Assembly (NCBI GenBank): GCA_015832175.1
Contig: WJXW01000003.1
Coordinates: forward strand, 2,170,001-2,234,000
Direction: 5' to 3'
DNA length: 64,000 nt
Source: Paraphaeosphaeria minitans
Taxonomy: Eukaryota; Ascomycota; Dothideomycetes; Pleosporales; Didymosphaeriaceae
The notes under the pieces are model-generated. The model had not been told where the DNA came from. It ran no database searches and was given only the letters and a program-made list of their open reading frames with translations. Shown piece after piece: positions 46,272-55,731 of this stretch (position 1 is the first letter of the stretch; each line of letters opens with the position of its first letter). A program made the position numbers and the translations under genes.

Positions 46272-47383
46272 TTATAGCATGAAGACCATGGCCATAAGAC
46301 CGGCCGCCATGGCGCCAGCAGCGGCCATGGGGGTGGTGGCAGCACCAGGGAACTCCACCCCGCCAGTGGCGGTCGCGTTGCCGGAGGAGTTGCCAGCGCC
46401 GGTGCCGGAGGCGACGGGAGCCTGGGGTTGACCGTCAGAGATCTGGGAGACGAGACCGACCGTGGGGTAGGGGGCGGCGACGGTGGACTCGGCGGGAGTG
46501 GCGATGGGAGCCTGGGGTTGACCGTCGCTGATCTGGGAGACGAGGGGAGCAGACGGGGCTGCAGTGGGGGCCTGGACCTGACCGTCACTGATCTGGGAGA
46601 TGGGGACTCCGACCGGGGCAGATGTAGGAGCAGCGGCCTGGGAAGTAGGAGCTTGGATCTGACCATCGGAAATCTGGGAGACGACAGGAGCACTGGGAGC
46701 AGGAGCCTGGGATGTAGGAGCCTGGGGCTGGCCATCTGAGATCTGAGAGACTACCGGGGCAGTGGGAGCAGCGCCTTGCGAAGTGGGAGCTTGGGGCTGG
46801 CCATCGGTGAGCTGAGAGACAGCGGGCGCAGAGACCTGAGTCGAGGCAGCGGGCTGTCCATCTGGGGACTGGCTGACTGCGCCAGTCTCGCTGGCACCGC
46901 TTGACTGAGCGTAGATGTAGATGGCGTTGCACTGCTTGCCCTGCGATTCATCGTAGAGGTTGTAGAATCCACCAGAGTAGCACTGGTACCAGATGGCCGA
47001 GCCGTCAAGAGCGAGGGATTCGTTGCCGCAGACGGAGAATCCAGATGTCTCGAGGGCTCCTGCTTGGACAGGGGCGTCAAACTGGAACCTATTGAATGTG
47101 TTAATATGCATCATAGTGGTATGCCCTGGGTTACTTACTGGTGGTTCGCCGCAATGTAACCAGTACGACCAGCCTGGTCCTTCAGTATACCACCCTCGAG
47201 GGAAAGGGTGAGAATGCCAGAAAGCTGACGCCTTTCGACGCTACGCTTGGTGGAAGAGTCGGTGACATTGACGACTGAGATGGCGAAAGTGCCGTCGCGG
47301 GAGTCCTGGCAGTCCGACCCGGAAGACTGCTGGGGAAGTGCGGCAACAGTAGCCGCGAGGGCGAGAGGAACGATAGATTTCAT
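46272..47383 (-). CDS. PIR-repeat cell-wall protein with GPI-type C-terminus (353 aa)
   Basis: Exons 47383-47139 and 47088-46272; the 50-bp intron has donor GTAAGT and acceptor TAG. A signal peptide (M-K-S-I-V-P-L-A-L-A-A-T-V-A-A) is followed by an N-terminal Cys-containing domain: F-Q-F-D-A-P-V-Q-A-G-A, G-F-S-V-C-G-N, S-A-I-W-Y-Q-C, then Y-N-L-Y-D-E. After it come about seven repeats of the PIR type (V-S-Q-I-S-D-G-Q-P-Q-A-P), whose glutamine forms an alkali-sensitive ester with beta-1,3-glucan. The C-terminus has small residues, then an Ala/Met-rich hydrophobic tail ending M-A-M-V-F-M-L with no basic end: a GPI-attachment signal. Repeats before the end plus a GPI tail would give two anchoring modes. 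A TATATAAA-type TATA box is at 47421-47428, about 40 bases upstream of the ATG. Confidence 0.88.
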
Positions 47384-49022
47384 ATTTGCTAATATCGAAA
47401 AATCCAAAGGACAACGTTTGTTTATATACCGGTGAAAAAGGCACAAGTAACGAAAGGGTAGACTGAGAAACGGGGTGTCAGTCACAAAGCTGCAATGGAA
47501 CTAGTATCCACGACAACGAGAGTGAGATAAAGAGACATCAAGGTAGGATCACGACACCTAAATACCCTATGCGGGGGTTTCATCCGTGTGATCGTAATGT
47601 TTTCGGCGCTTGACAGGACACTCGGGCCATGGCCGATCGCCTCTCCACAATACGCGTCAATAGAATCTGTTGGCTTTAGTGGACTCAAGCGCACAAAGAG
47701 GGCTGGTGATTGTGGCTAATACTGCAGGGTGGGATGGGCCCATTGGGCACTGGCTCTACATCTCCATCGTGCCGTGCATGTCGACTGGAAAGTCCGGTTG
47801 ACCCCTCTTTAGCTGGAGAATCCTAGCTCATCTCGCGATCTTACGTACATGCAGCCCGCGTGAAGGCTCTGAGTATAAGTGGTCCGCAGCGCATAGCAGC
47901 CAGGAATGTTGAGCTCATAAAATTCATGTGTCATGTCATGTACGGCAAATATGTTAGTACTAAGTCTGTGGACGACTTCTTACAATGGGAGAATCATTTT
48001 CTCAATCATGACCACATTCCCCTGCGAGCGGCATGTCTATACACTCCCAGACGTGATGGTGTGTTGTGGCGTGCATTTCCAATGAGCTGCGCGGCTAGTT
48101 CTGCCGCTCATCAAATGGACAGTAGTGCATTTTAGTTGATTGGTCGGAAGAAGTACGGATGCCGCTTTCGCAGCCGAGACGGGTGGTGATAGGTGAGCTT
48201 AGAAGGGTTGACGTCGAAGACTTGCAGATGGTGTACAGTAGCCCTTGCACTAACGCACGCATTATTGGGGTAAGATGTGGCGGACATTCCACGTTCAGCC
48301 ACCTCGTTTCCGCGGACCCTTTGTTGGTGCCTCAACGAGAGACATCAACGCTGATTCGAAACAGTCGGATGGCTTCTGGGATTTGGCACACGTCAGGTAT
48401 GCTTGGTGAAGAGCGATGAAAATCTAGTGGATGGATCTCGTGAAGCGGGAAAAATGTAATGACGTATCAGGTGGCTTCTGTTCGAACAATCACCATGCAA
48501 TAATATTCACGATCGTTTGCAGCGCTTCCCCATCATGGACGATCATTCTGACGGTATGCGGGTCTGACATTGCCGATTCCCCGTTGCGGAAAGTCCGGTG
48601 TCTATCCATCGAGATTGGAATGTACAAACTGAGTCAAGAGCCCCACCAATATCCCCGCTATGATGACAAGAGGCTGGTGCTGCCAAATGTCTAAATGAAG
48701 ATGGGCTGTCGCATAGAAGTAGGGTCTGAGGGATTACTATGAGCGAAAGTGATTCCCAGCCGGTGCTAACTAATAAGATAACAATGTTAAATCAAAGGGA
48801 ACATCAGGGGATCCGAGTTTGTATTCAACTCCATACAAAGAGCGATGAAAGAACAGTCCTGCCATCACTACGCGCTGATCCAAGTGCAACCCGATTCCTA
48901 CTATCGTATTCCCAGTGACATCTCTGTCTCCTCCCAGGTACGCTCTTAACCGTCTTGTTTTCCAGCCTGCAGCGCGCTGCTAGTTCCGTCCTCCGCGGCC
49001 TCCTCCTCTGATCTCGCCGTTT
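47384..49022. other. Intergenic interval, no supported gene
   Basis: 1.6 kb with the PIR promoter at its left end; short ORFs only (up to 91 codons), lower in GC than its flanks. Confidence 0.4.
47421..47428 (-). promoter_or_regulatory. TATA box of the PIR wall-protein gene
   Basis: Read on the minus strand, GGTATATAAAC lies 38-47 bases upstream of the start codon. TATA promoters are common in strongly expressed, regulated wall-protein genes. Its nearness to the ATG implies a very short leader. Confidence 0.5.
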
Positions 49023-49286
49023 CTACTTGCCTTCTCCAGCCCGCTTGACACCTCCTGCGATCTTGCCTGCGCCATTCTCAATGCTCGTGGTTGCATCGGC
49101 AATCCCCCGCGCAACAGGCCTGCCGGCACTGCCAGTGGCCCCTTCCAGCGTCTCGCCGACGCCCCGTCCGAGTGCACCCACTACTCCGCCGACGGTATTT
49201 GTAACGCCGCCGACCGTGTTGCCAACTGTGGAGGTTACGAACTTTACGCCCGAGGTGACGCCCGACTCTTGCTGACCGACAGGCAT
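49023..49286 (-). CDS. Small glycine-zipper protein (87 aa)
   Basis: ATG at 49286 begins M-P-V-G-Q-Q-E-S-G-V-T-S-G. The body is a run of V-G-x-T-V-G-G-V heptad-like repeats (G-N-T-V-G-G-V-T-N-T-V-G-G-V-V-G-A-L-G) and ends in a lysine-rich A-G-K-I-A-G-G-V-K-R-A-G-E-G-K. Such small Gly/Val/Thr repeat proteins are frequent in filamentous ascomycetes, and the pattern suggests an amphipathic, membrane-associating helix. No function is established to my knowledge. The frame stays open further upstream, but that part lacks the repeat character, so I use the internal ATG. Confidence 0.6.
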   Translation of the reverse strand: MPVGQQESGVTSGVKFVTSTVGNTVGGVTNTVGGVVGALGRGVGETLEGATGSAGRPVARGIADATTSIENGAGKIAGGVKRAGEGK

Positions 49287-49782
49287 GGCGGAGGTTATTC
49301 GTATAGGAAGTATATGGGCTGGTAGTGTGTATCGCAGAGAGTGATGGCTTAGCGGCTCAAGTTTAGTAGCTGATGATCCGGCTTCGTGATGTTGATGTCC
49401 TTCGATCCGATCGTTGTTGTGGTCACCCTGTCTTGGGGGATGCCATTTATGGCTGGGAGGGGAACTGACGTCATTAGGTGTGTCAAGCATCACGCAAGAC
49501 ATCGAGGCGCAGCACCGCATACGATCTTGAACTTGAATACCTATCCATATCAGCGCCTCATCGGACAACATGGGATCAGAGCGCCTGATCCGACCGTCCT
49601 TCTTGATCTTTCGACACAGCCTATCGTCTTCGCCATCTAATACCTATCGCGACCTCCTCTTGTGATCGAAAAAAAAGAACATCAAGTATTCTGTCATGCT
49701 AGACCTTGTCTCCTTTTGGAGACGTTGCAATTGTTCAACTATGATCGTCTAAACAAAGCTAGGATCCTAATTTGTGTGGGTA
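49287..49782. other. Intergenic, promoter of the small glycine-zipper gene
   Basis: About 500 bases; no further gene seen. Confidence 0.4.
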
Positions 49783-50892
49783 TTACTGCACTTTTCCTCT
49801 TGCATCAACCGGCCATATCTCCTCGATGACACCCTTCCGGTGCGCGTAGTAAAAATCGTGAAGGTTGATGGTGGGATCAATGTGGCTAGGCACCATCTCG
49901 ACGCGGTCTCCAATCTTCAGCTCTAGCGCGTCATCCTCCCAGCTCAATGAGCCATGCTCGTCTCCAAGCACACCGTACGTATAACCTAACGTCTTGCACT
50001 CAGCGAATCCACTGTCTGTTGTCAACGACTTCAGTCCGGCATCGATTGTGATTATTTTAGGTCCTTGCTTGCTGATGATGGTGGACAGAATGAAGAGACT
50101 GTGTCGGTAAAAGGAACCGATAGCATTACGGTAGTCGGTGTCCATGAAGAGGAAAGATCCCGGCTGTACTTCTGTAACACCCGGAACCGTAACGCAGAAC
50201 TCTGCCGTGCCGGATCCACCGGTGGTCACGACTTCGATATTGTGACCTTCTTTGCGCAATGCCTCTGCCGTCTGGGTGAGGATTGCCATTGACTTCAAGC
50301 ACTCCTGTTTTCTCCCTTCATAGCCGTGCAAATGTTGCAGATGGCCCTCGTACCCTTGCACACCAATCAGGTTGAGATGTTTGCAGCTTTGCACGAAGTT
50401 CGCAAGCTCCAGTGCCGGCTCTCCTGGTTGTACGCCCGTCCGATGCAGTCCTACGTCGAGGTCGATCAATGTTGTAATTGGATCCTCGATACCGCTCTCC
50501 TCTAGCGCATCGTCAATCGCTCTGGCGCCCACTTCACTGTCTACCACGATCCTAATGCTCTTGTATCTGCGAAACAGCTCGACCAAGCGCTGGACTTTGG
50601 GCGCACCGATAATCTCGCACGTAATCAGCAGATCGGTGAATCCTTTCTCGCAAATGACCTCAGCCTCACTGAGTTTGGCAACGCACCCGCCTTTGGCTCC
50701 AGCATCGACGAGCTTCTGGGCAAGAATGGCAGATTTTGTGGTCTTCGAGTGCGGGCGGACGTTGATGCCGGTCGGTAGTAGTTGCTTGAATAACTTCGCA
50801 ATATTTGCTTCCATGACGTCCAAATCAACGATCATGGAAGGCGTGTCAAGAGTGGAGATGTGGTCTCCCACCTTTGGAGCCTTGACAGCCAT
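49783..50892 (-). CDS. D-threonine aldolase/D-serine dehydratase-like PLP enzyme (369 aa)
   Basis: A single exon. The N-terminal alanine-racemase-like barrel has D-T-P-S-M-I-V-D-L-D and the PLP-lysine motif N-V-R-P-H-S-K-T-T-K (Lys50). Further landmarks are D-L-D-V-G-L-H-R-T-G-V, G-Y-E-G-H-L-Q-H, T-T-G-G-S-G-T and P-G-S-F-L-F-M-D-T-D-Y. The C-terminal metal site is S-H337-I-D339-P-T-I-N-L-H-D. Family knowledge: D-threonine aldolases use His and Asp at these positions, while eukaryotic D-serine dehydratases of the Dsd1 type use His and Cys. The His-x-Asp here therefore favours D-threonine-aldolase-like chemistry (a retro-aldol cleavage of D-beta-hydroxy amino acids to glycine and an aldehyde). 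No targeting signal. The gene is intact. Confidence 0.88.
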   Translation of the reverse strand: MAVKAPKVGDHISTLDTPSMIVDLDVMEANIAKLFKQLLPTGINVRPHSKTTKSAILAQKLVDAGAKGGCVAKLSEAEVICEKGFTDLLITCEIIGAPKVQRLVELFRRYKSIRIVVDSEVGARAIDDALEESGIEDPITTLIDLDVGLHRTGVQPGEPALELANFVQSCKHLNLIGVQGYEGHLQHLHGYEGRKQECLKSMAILTQTAEALRKEGHNIEVVTTGGSGTAEFCVTVPGVTEVQPGSFLFMDTDYRNAIGSFYRHSLFILSTIISKQGPKIITIDAGLKSLTTDSGFAECKTLGYTYGVLGDEHGSLSWEDDALELKIGDRVEMVPSHIDPTINLHDFYYAHRKGVIEEIWPVDARGKVQ

Positions 50893-52064
50893 GTCGACGT
50901 GTTCGGAGTAGGATGTAGAAAATTGGTAGTGGTAGAAGCGGATTTTGCGTGTGAATATTTCTCGAGACCTTCTGTTATACTTGGGGCTCTTGTCGCATTA
51001 AAAGATCACGAGTATCCACTGCACAGCAGAGTGAAACGTGTAGGCTGATGCTACCCTACGGGTATGCTTAGCGTGGTAAGCCGGAGGGGCGCCTTCCTTA
51101 AACGGATTAACCACGACCCCACAATCGGAAAGGTGCGGTTCTCCTCACAATTTGTCATGGTTGCAGTGTGTTTGTTTTCACGTCCTCCACGATCCAAATC
51201 AGAGTCAGGCAGATTTTGCGTACCTGCCATGCCTTCCGGTTGCACTCCACCAGAATGTAGGAGCGACGAACAACGTGTGGCTGTAAGTGCGACTCGACTC
51301 CACTGAACCACTGAACGACTTTTCGCACCCGAACACATTGCAACGAAGCTTAGTGCGCCAGCTGCATCATTCCGGCTGAAAGTCTTGTGAAAGGCATCTT
51401 GAAACCATAGACTGAGTATAAGCGTCAAGACGATGTCGTTTGAACTTTTGCAATCTTGGTCCAGCCGCACTTACTATGCTCCCGTTGACCCATATGTCTT
51501 TAACGAGTTGCGGAGTTTTACGACATATGCGAGGAGAAGTTTAACTTGCCAATACGAAGGGGTGGGATATTCCAGATGTGGTACAAGCCCGCACGCGGAT
51601 TGTCAATTTGGACGCGCTTTTGTTTACCTGGAGTTTGGGCAGACATAGTTTGCGGTGACGGTGAGACTGACAAGGACAAAAGATTTAGGAGCAAGCTCTC
51701 CAAACATACGACCTTCACCCGAAAGGAAGGCGCGTATCAAACGGGCACCTTCCCTAGTATTTGCGCCGGTTGCTCAATATATATAACGTGGCCGTGTTGA
51801 TCGCGCAACCTCACACTCCAAGTCTGGTCCTAGCCCCAATCAATACCCCAAAATTCAAACATCGGTTACCCACTATCATTGTCAGCTACGGTCAAGTTTC
51901 TTTGCATGTTTTACCAAGAAGCTCTGCATTGCTTGCAAGATACCGTGTTCTGCGTATTCCATCACTTCGCGATACCGCTGGGCAGCGCCATCGAATGTCC
52001 GGTCGAGATCCTTACCGTGAACCTGGGGATATACTCCTCGTTTTCTACTGCACAAGCCGTCGCT
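50893..52064. other. Intergenic interval between divergent genes
   Basis: 1.2 kb between the aldolase-like gene (-) and the hypothetical gene (+). A 71-codon ORF at 51433-51648 (+) has no motif and I do not call it. Confidence 0.4.
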
Positions 52065-52790
52065 ATGAGCGCCCTCGAACTAAAACTCAAGAGACTTCAG
52101 TCTGCAGGTTTCATGGGAAAAGTGAGTGGTTCCCGGAAACCTGCGTCTGTTCTGGACGCAATGTCTCTGAAGATCTGCGCTGACTCAAAACCCTTAACAT
52201 GATAGTACTGCAACGATATCGACCTTCGTCGGCGGGGTCTCATTACGCAAATCACTAGGAATGGGCAGGAACGACCGCTCAGCGAATACGAAATTCAAGC
52301 AATGCCACTACAACACTGTGCAGTGCTTGGAGACTCATCTCTGAGAACAAGTAGAGAGCAGATCGGAACTTCGAAGCCTGGGATTTCACTTTCCACAAAC
52401 CAAACGCCACCCACTATCTTCGAGATCGAGCAAGACCCATTGTGGGCACAATCACGCATCCCATACTTTCGCAAGCGCGACGACGGTCCCTTTCGAAGTG
52501 TCGGTGAGCCAGCTTACGCCACAAGCTTCGTTATAAACATGCTGGAAGCGCGCAAACTAGCCGCCAACGGAGTGGCCGTCAACGAAAATGACCAAACAAG
52601 GGCCGCCACAAAGATCCTGAAACAAAGATTGACAATAGATCGCAACCTCGAGGTTCAGACAGAAACAGATTACTTGGAAGCTAAGGGCGAAAAGCTGTTC
52701 GGTACGGGGTCAGCTCGGTGGCAACTAGGAAGCGGCAAAGACATTGGGCCGATCTATCAGGGACGCCGGCATTCGATATCGCTGAACTAG
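52065..52790 (+). CDS. Hypothetical protein, two exons (213 aa)
   Basis: Proposed exons are 52065-52121 and 52206-52790. The 84-bp intron has donor GTGAGT and acceptor TAG, and it keeps phase 0. Exon 1 encodes M-S-A-L-E-L-K-L-K-R-L-Q-S-A-G-F-M-G-K. Exon 2 continues Y-C-N-D-I-D-L-R-R-R-G-L-I-T-Q and later E-A-R-K-L-A-A-N-G-V-A-V-N-E-N. Its composition is soluble and charged, without signal peptide or membrane segment. Exon 2 stays open for 195 codons with normal codon use, which is my main support. I do not recognise the family. The start could lie further upstream, or exon 2 may have its own start at 52302. Confidence 0.5.
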
Positions 52791-53257
52791 GAGGAGCAGG
52801 CAGAGGCGACTGAAAGGACGGCGCGATGGGCTACGGAGATGCGTCAAATCAGACGTTATACATTATGCTGCCCTGAGGACGCATTTTGGATTCATGGTCG
52901 CCTGAGCGAGGGTGAGCAATGGCTATAGGTCACCGCACGAGTAACTTGGATATTCGTTGGGCGCGTCGGCCCCCTGGAGTACCATGTTTTCGGCGCCACG
53001 CGCACAGGAGCTCAGACTAGAACGAACAGTTGCCGGGAAATCTCTCTTCTACTTGATTCGCAATGCTGCCGTTGCACTTTTTCAAAACAACTGTCCACAT
53101 CTCCCTCCTGCTTCATCTCTCTAAACACCAAATCACATGCAACACACACTACTTTCTCACCACTGTCAGTTTTCCGTCTCATATATCCCCTCTACCCAAC
53201 ATCAGCCCTCCCTCCCACGCATTCTATCCCACCCAGCTAAATCCTCTACAGTCCAAC
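52791..53257. other. Intergenic, promoter and leader of the secreted-protein gene
   Basis: The last 200 bases are CT-rich, as in fungal leaders. No other gene seen. Confidence 0.4.
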
Positions 53258-53553
53258 ATGGCTAAACTTATCCTCCCCCTCTTCCTGAATCTCTTCGTCA
53301 TCCTGGGCGCGGCCTCGCCCGCCGTACCCCGCGACTCCTCCAGTTGCTCAGGCCAGTACCGTTGCAAAGACAACCTCTCTGGTATCGAGATCTGCGATCT
53401 GTAAGTACGCCGCCGATTCGGCGTCTCTACACCCCCTTCGATGCGCAAGCTGATGTTGTGTGTAGGCATGGATGGCACACGGCTGCGACGTGCAAGAATG
53501 CGACGTGCATTATCAATGTGGGCAACGGTATCCCGTACTGCAATGACCCGTGA
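53258..53553 (+). CDS. Small secreted six-cysteine protein (76 aa), effector-like
   Basis: Exons 53258-53400 and 53466-53553; the 65-bp intron has donor GTAAGT and acceptor TAG. Residues 1-19 are a signal peptide (M-A-K-L-I-L-P-L-F-L-N-L-F-V-I-L-G-A-A), followed by S-P-A-V-P-R-D-S. The mature part of about 50-55 residues has six cysteines in the order S-C, Y-R-C, E-I-C, T-C, T-C, Y-C, enough for three disulfides, and an N-A-T glycosylation sequon. It ends P-Y-C-N-D-P. Size, secretion signal and cysteine content fit the broad class of fungal small secreted proteins, some of which act as effectors or antimicrobials. No family assignment is possible by eye. Confidence 0.72.
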
Positions 53554-53962
53554 GAGGTATGCCTGCTTTCTGGGAGGGCAGTGCGCTAGAGAGATGGAGA
53601 TTGACTCGTTGCTTGCCAGAGACGAGGGTGCCATGGCCTTCCCAGATCGAGATTTCAGGGGCGCAATGGATTGGAATGACGGATAGCAAAGGTCACGTCT
53701 CTTTCTTATGGTCGAAAAGGCTGGATCGGTGTACTTCATTACTCTGCTCCAACTAGTGATTATGTGTCCTCAACGGACGATGCTTCGATGAATTGCCGTT
53801 CCAGGTTCCCCAGACCACAACATTGGATTTGACTAAATGAAAAATTGTCTTTGCAGTTGCTCCGGTGAACCGAGTCTTGCCTGCAGAATTCTTGCCGCTC
53901 GTTCGTAGAAGCGAATGCACCCAGTCCCACTTTCTCATCTTAGCCTTGCGCGCCCTCTCCCC
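53554..53962. other. Intergenic between converging genes
   Basis: About 400 bases of 3' flanks of the secreted-protein gene (+) and the hypothetical gene (-). No other feature seen. Confidence 0.4.
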
Positions 53963-54838
53963 TCACAACAGTGTATGCAGCGAAGCAAACTCCTTCAGAT
54001 CCTCGATAGATACTCGCTTCGGCACCACATTCCGTGTGCCAACCCGCACCCCCCGTTCTTCCTGCGTACCATTCTCAATCGCTCCTACCTCCCCCACGGC
54101 CTTGTTCCTCTGAGCAGGATGTTGGCGCAAACCATCCTCAACCCATCGCCCTTGCGCCCATCTCGCGTCCCTCACCGCACCACCCGGCCGCTCGACCTCG
54201 GCCCGGATGCTATCTGTACTCCTGAACGCCTGGATCTGCCTCACCCTCCTGAACCCCGGCATCCCCGACGGCACAAGTTGATCCCCCAGCCTCGGCCGCT
54301 CGTCTACCACATGCGGCGTCACAGGCAGCCCGACCAAGCGCTGCAGCACCGTCGCATTCACGAAAACCGACTTCGTAATGCGTCCGCGCGGCGTATCCAG
54401 CTTGGTCGTCCATGTGCCGTAGCCGTTGCGGTACTGGGCCTGGACTATTGACGCATCGCCGTTGGCGTGCTGGAAGACGGCGCGGGTGCGGGCGTCGGTG
54501 TTGGCAGAGTGGAGGCTGTCGAAGGCATGGAGAGTGGTGCACCAGGTGGTTTTGGCTTGGATGATCTGTTCGTTGACGACGTAGATTTGAGTGTGCGCTT
54601 TGATAGTGCCGGCTAGAGTGTGTTTGCACAGGTGGGGAAATCGGGCATCTTCTGTGGCTTTGTTGATGGGCGGGTGATGGTTGGTTGGGAGGGGCAGTCC
54701 GTCGTTCTTGTTGTTGTTGTTGTCGTCGTTGTCGTCGTCGCTGGAATAGCGGGGGTCAACCGGTAGATCGTACTCGTTTTTGCGCTCGGAGAGGGACTGT
54801 TCAAGTCGATTGAGAGCAGCATGGCCGATTCCAGCCAT
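53963..54838 (-). CDS. Hypothetical protein with Asn/Asp-rich tract (291 aa)
   Basis: A single-exon ORF from M-A-G-I-G-H-A-A-L-N-R-L-E-Q-S. A low-complexity D-D-D-N-D-D-N-N-N-N stretch at about 34-44 comes from a GTTGTTGTTGTCGTC microsatellite. After it, the sequence F-P-H-L-C-K-H-T-L-A-G-T-I-K-A-H and W-C-T-T-L-H-A-F-D-S looks globular, then a basic Arg-rich C-terminal half. No signal peptide or membrane segment. Codon use is GC-biased and the frame is open for 291 codons, but the + strand also carries open frames here, so coding on - is likely rather than certain. I do not recognise a family. Confidence 0.55.
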   Translation of the reverse strand: MAGIGHAALNRLEQSLSERKNEYDLPVDPRYSSDDDNDDNNNNKNDGLPLPTNHHPPINKATEDARFPHLCKHTLAGTIKAHTQIYVVNEQIIQAKTTWCTTLHAFDSLHSANTDARTRAVFQHANGDASIVQAQYRNGYGTWTTKLDTPRGRITKSVFVNATVLQRLVGLPVTPHVVDERPRLGDQLVPSGMPGFRRVRQIQAFRSTDSIRAEVERPGGAVRDARWAQGRWVEDGLRQHPAQRNKAVGEVGAIENGTQEERGVRVGTRNVVPKRVSIEDLKEFASLHTLL

Positions 54839-55398
54839 AGTAGCTTATCGAGAGCCGAATCAATGCTGGTAGGCTGGGTGATGGAGCAAGAGCAGAGAGC
54901 GCGAGGTAGCTTCATGAGTTTGCGCTTATTTATCACTCCATGCGCTTGCTCTGTCTGAAAGTCGGCATGTGTGCTATTTGAGAGACCTCTCTCGTGGGGC
55001 TCTCTCATGTACTTTTCAACCGTGCTTGCCAATCCGGTGTAGCTCATGCAATCTCTGGGAGGGTCTTTGCGCTTCCATGTTAGACAAAATTGGCCTGTTC
55101 TTCACTAAATCTGGTAATGACACATGCTTCTGCCGGCAGTTCTCTGTATCGAGACAAGAAGTCCCGGGCACTGCAGCGAACCGTGTGCAGGTACGACGAT
55201 GCTGCTGCTGCCCAACTTAAGCTGACGTCGTGCACAGTACACTGGCACCTGCGGTGACGCTGTTCTACGTTACATAGAAAGGATTAATAAGCGAGCGCAT
55301 GTTATTCCTTGTAGTTGTTAGCACGTCCCTCATCTGTGCTCTTCATCTCTCCTTATCCGAAAGGCCTACCCTCCTCTTTTCGGTCACGACTTAACATC
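54839..55398. other. Intergenic between divergent units
   Basis: Promoter region of the hypothetical gene at 53963-54838. No RNA gene or conserved site recognised. Confidence 0.4.
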
Positions 55399-55731
55399 AT
55401 GGACCATCTAGAACCGCACAAAAACCCACTGCGCCATACAGCATCACAAACCGGACTCCTCCGTTTGGCCTATGAGCTTCGATTCGTTTTTTACTCATAC
55501 CTCGACTTTCCTCGATCCCCTAGCTGCCATGATGCCCTAGGATTCTTTTTCTGCTGCCGCCAGATCAACGTCAAAGAGAGGCAGTAGGCCGTACCGCGCA
55601 TAGATTCGATGGAAGAATTCAGGACGTACGCTTACGAAGAGTTGGAGCGAGACTGGAGCGAGCTGAGACGGTATCCCAGTCGGATCGTACGTGGACATTC
55701 CATACCGGGATAGTTGTTCAAAGGCCATTCC
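55399..55731 (+). pseudogene. Broken 2EXR/F-box-like gene fragment
   Basis: ATG at 55399 opens 62 codons: S-Q-T-G-L-L-R-L-A-Y-E-L-R-F-V-F-Y-S-Y-L-D-F, then G-F-F-F-C-C-R-Q-I-N-V-K. These are the two usual blocks of the 2EXR/F-box-like family (L-x-x-L-P-x-E-L-R-x-x-I-Y and x-x-x-C-R-Q-I-x-x-E). A TAG stop follows at 55585-55587, but the same frame stays open and protein-like for another 47 codons (M-E-E-F-R-T-Y-A-Y-E-E-L-E-R-D-W) to TAG at 55729. Intact members are about 200-350 residues, so this looks like a truncated, nonsense-mutated copy. A short functional ORF is the alternative. Confidence 0.5.

Noticed and set aside
51433..51648. 71-codon ORF on +, starting M-S-F-E-L-L-Q
   Set aside because: Possible small gene, but no signal peptide, motif or splice evidence to support it.
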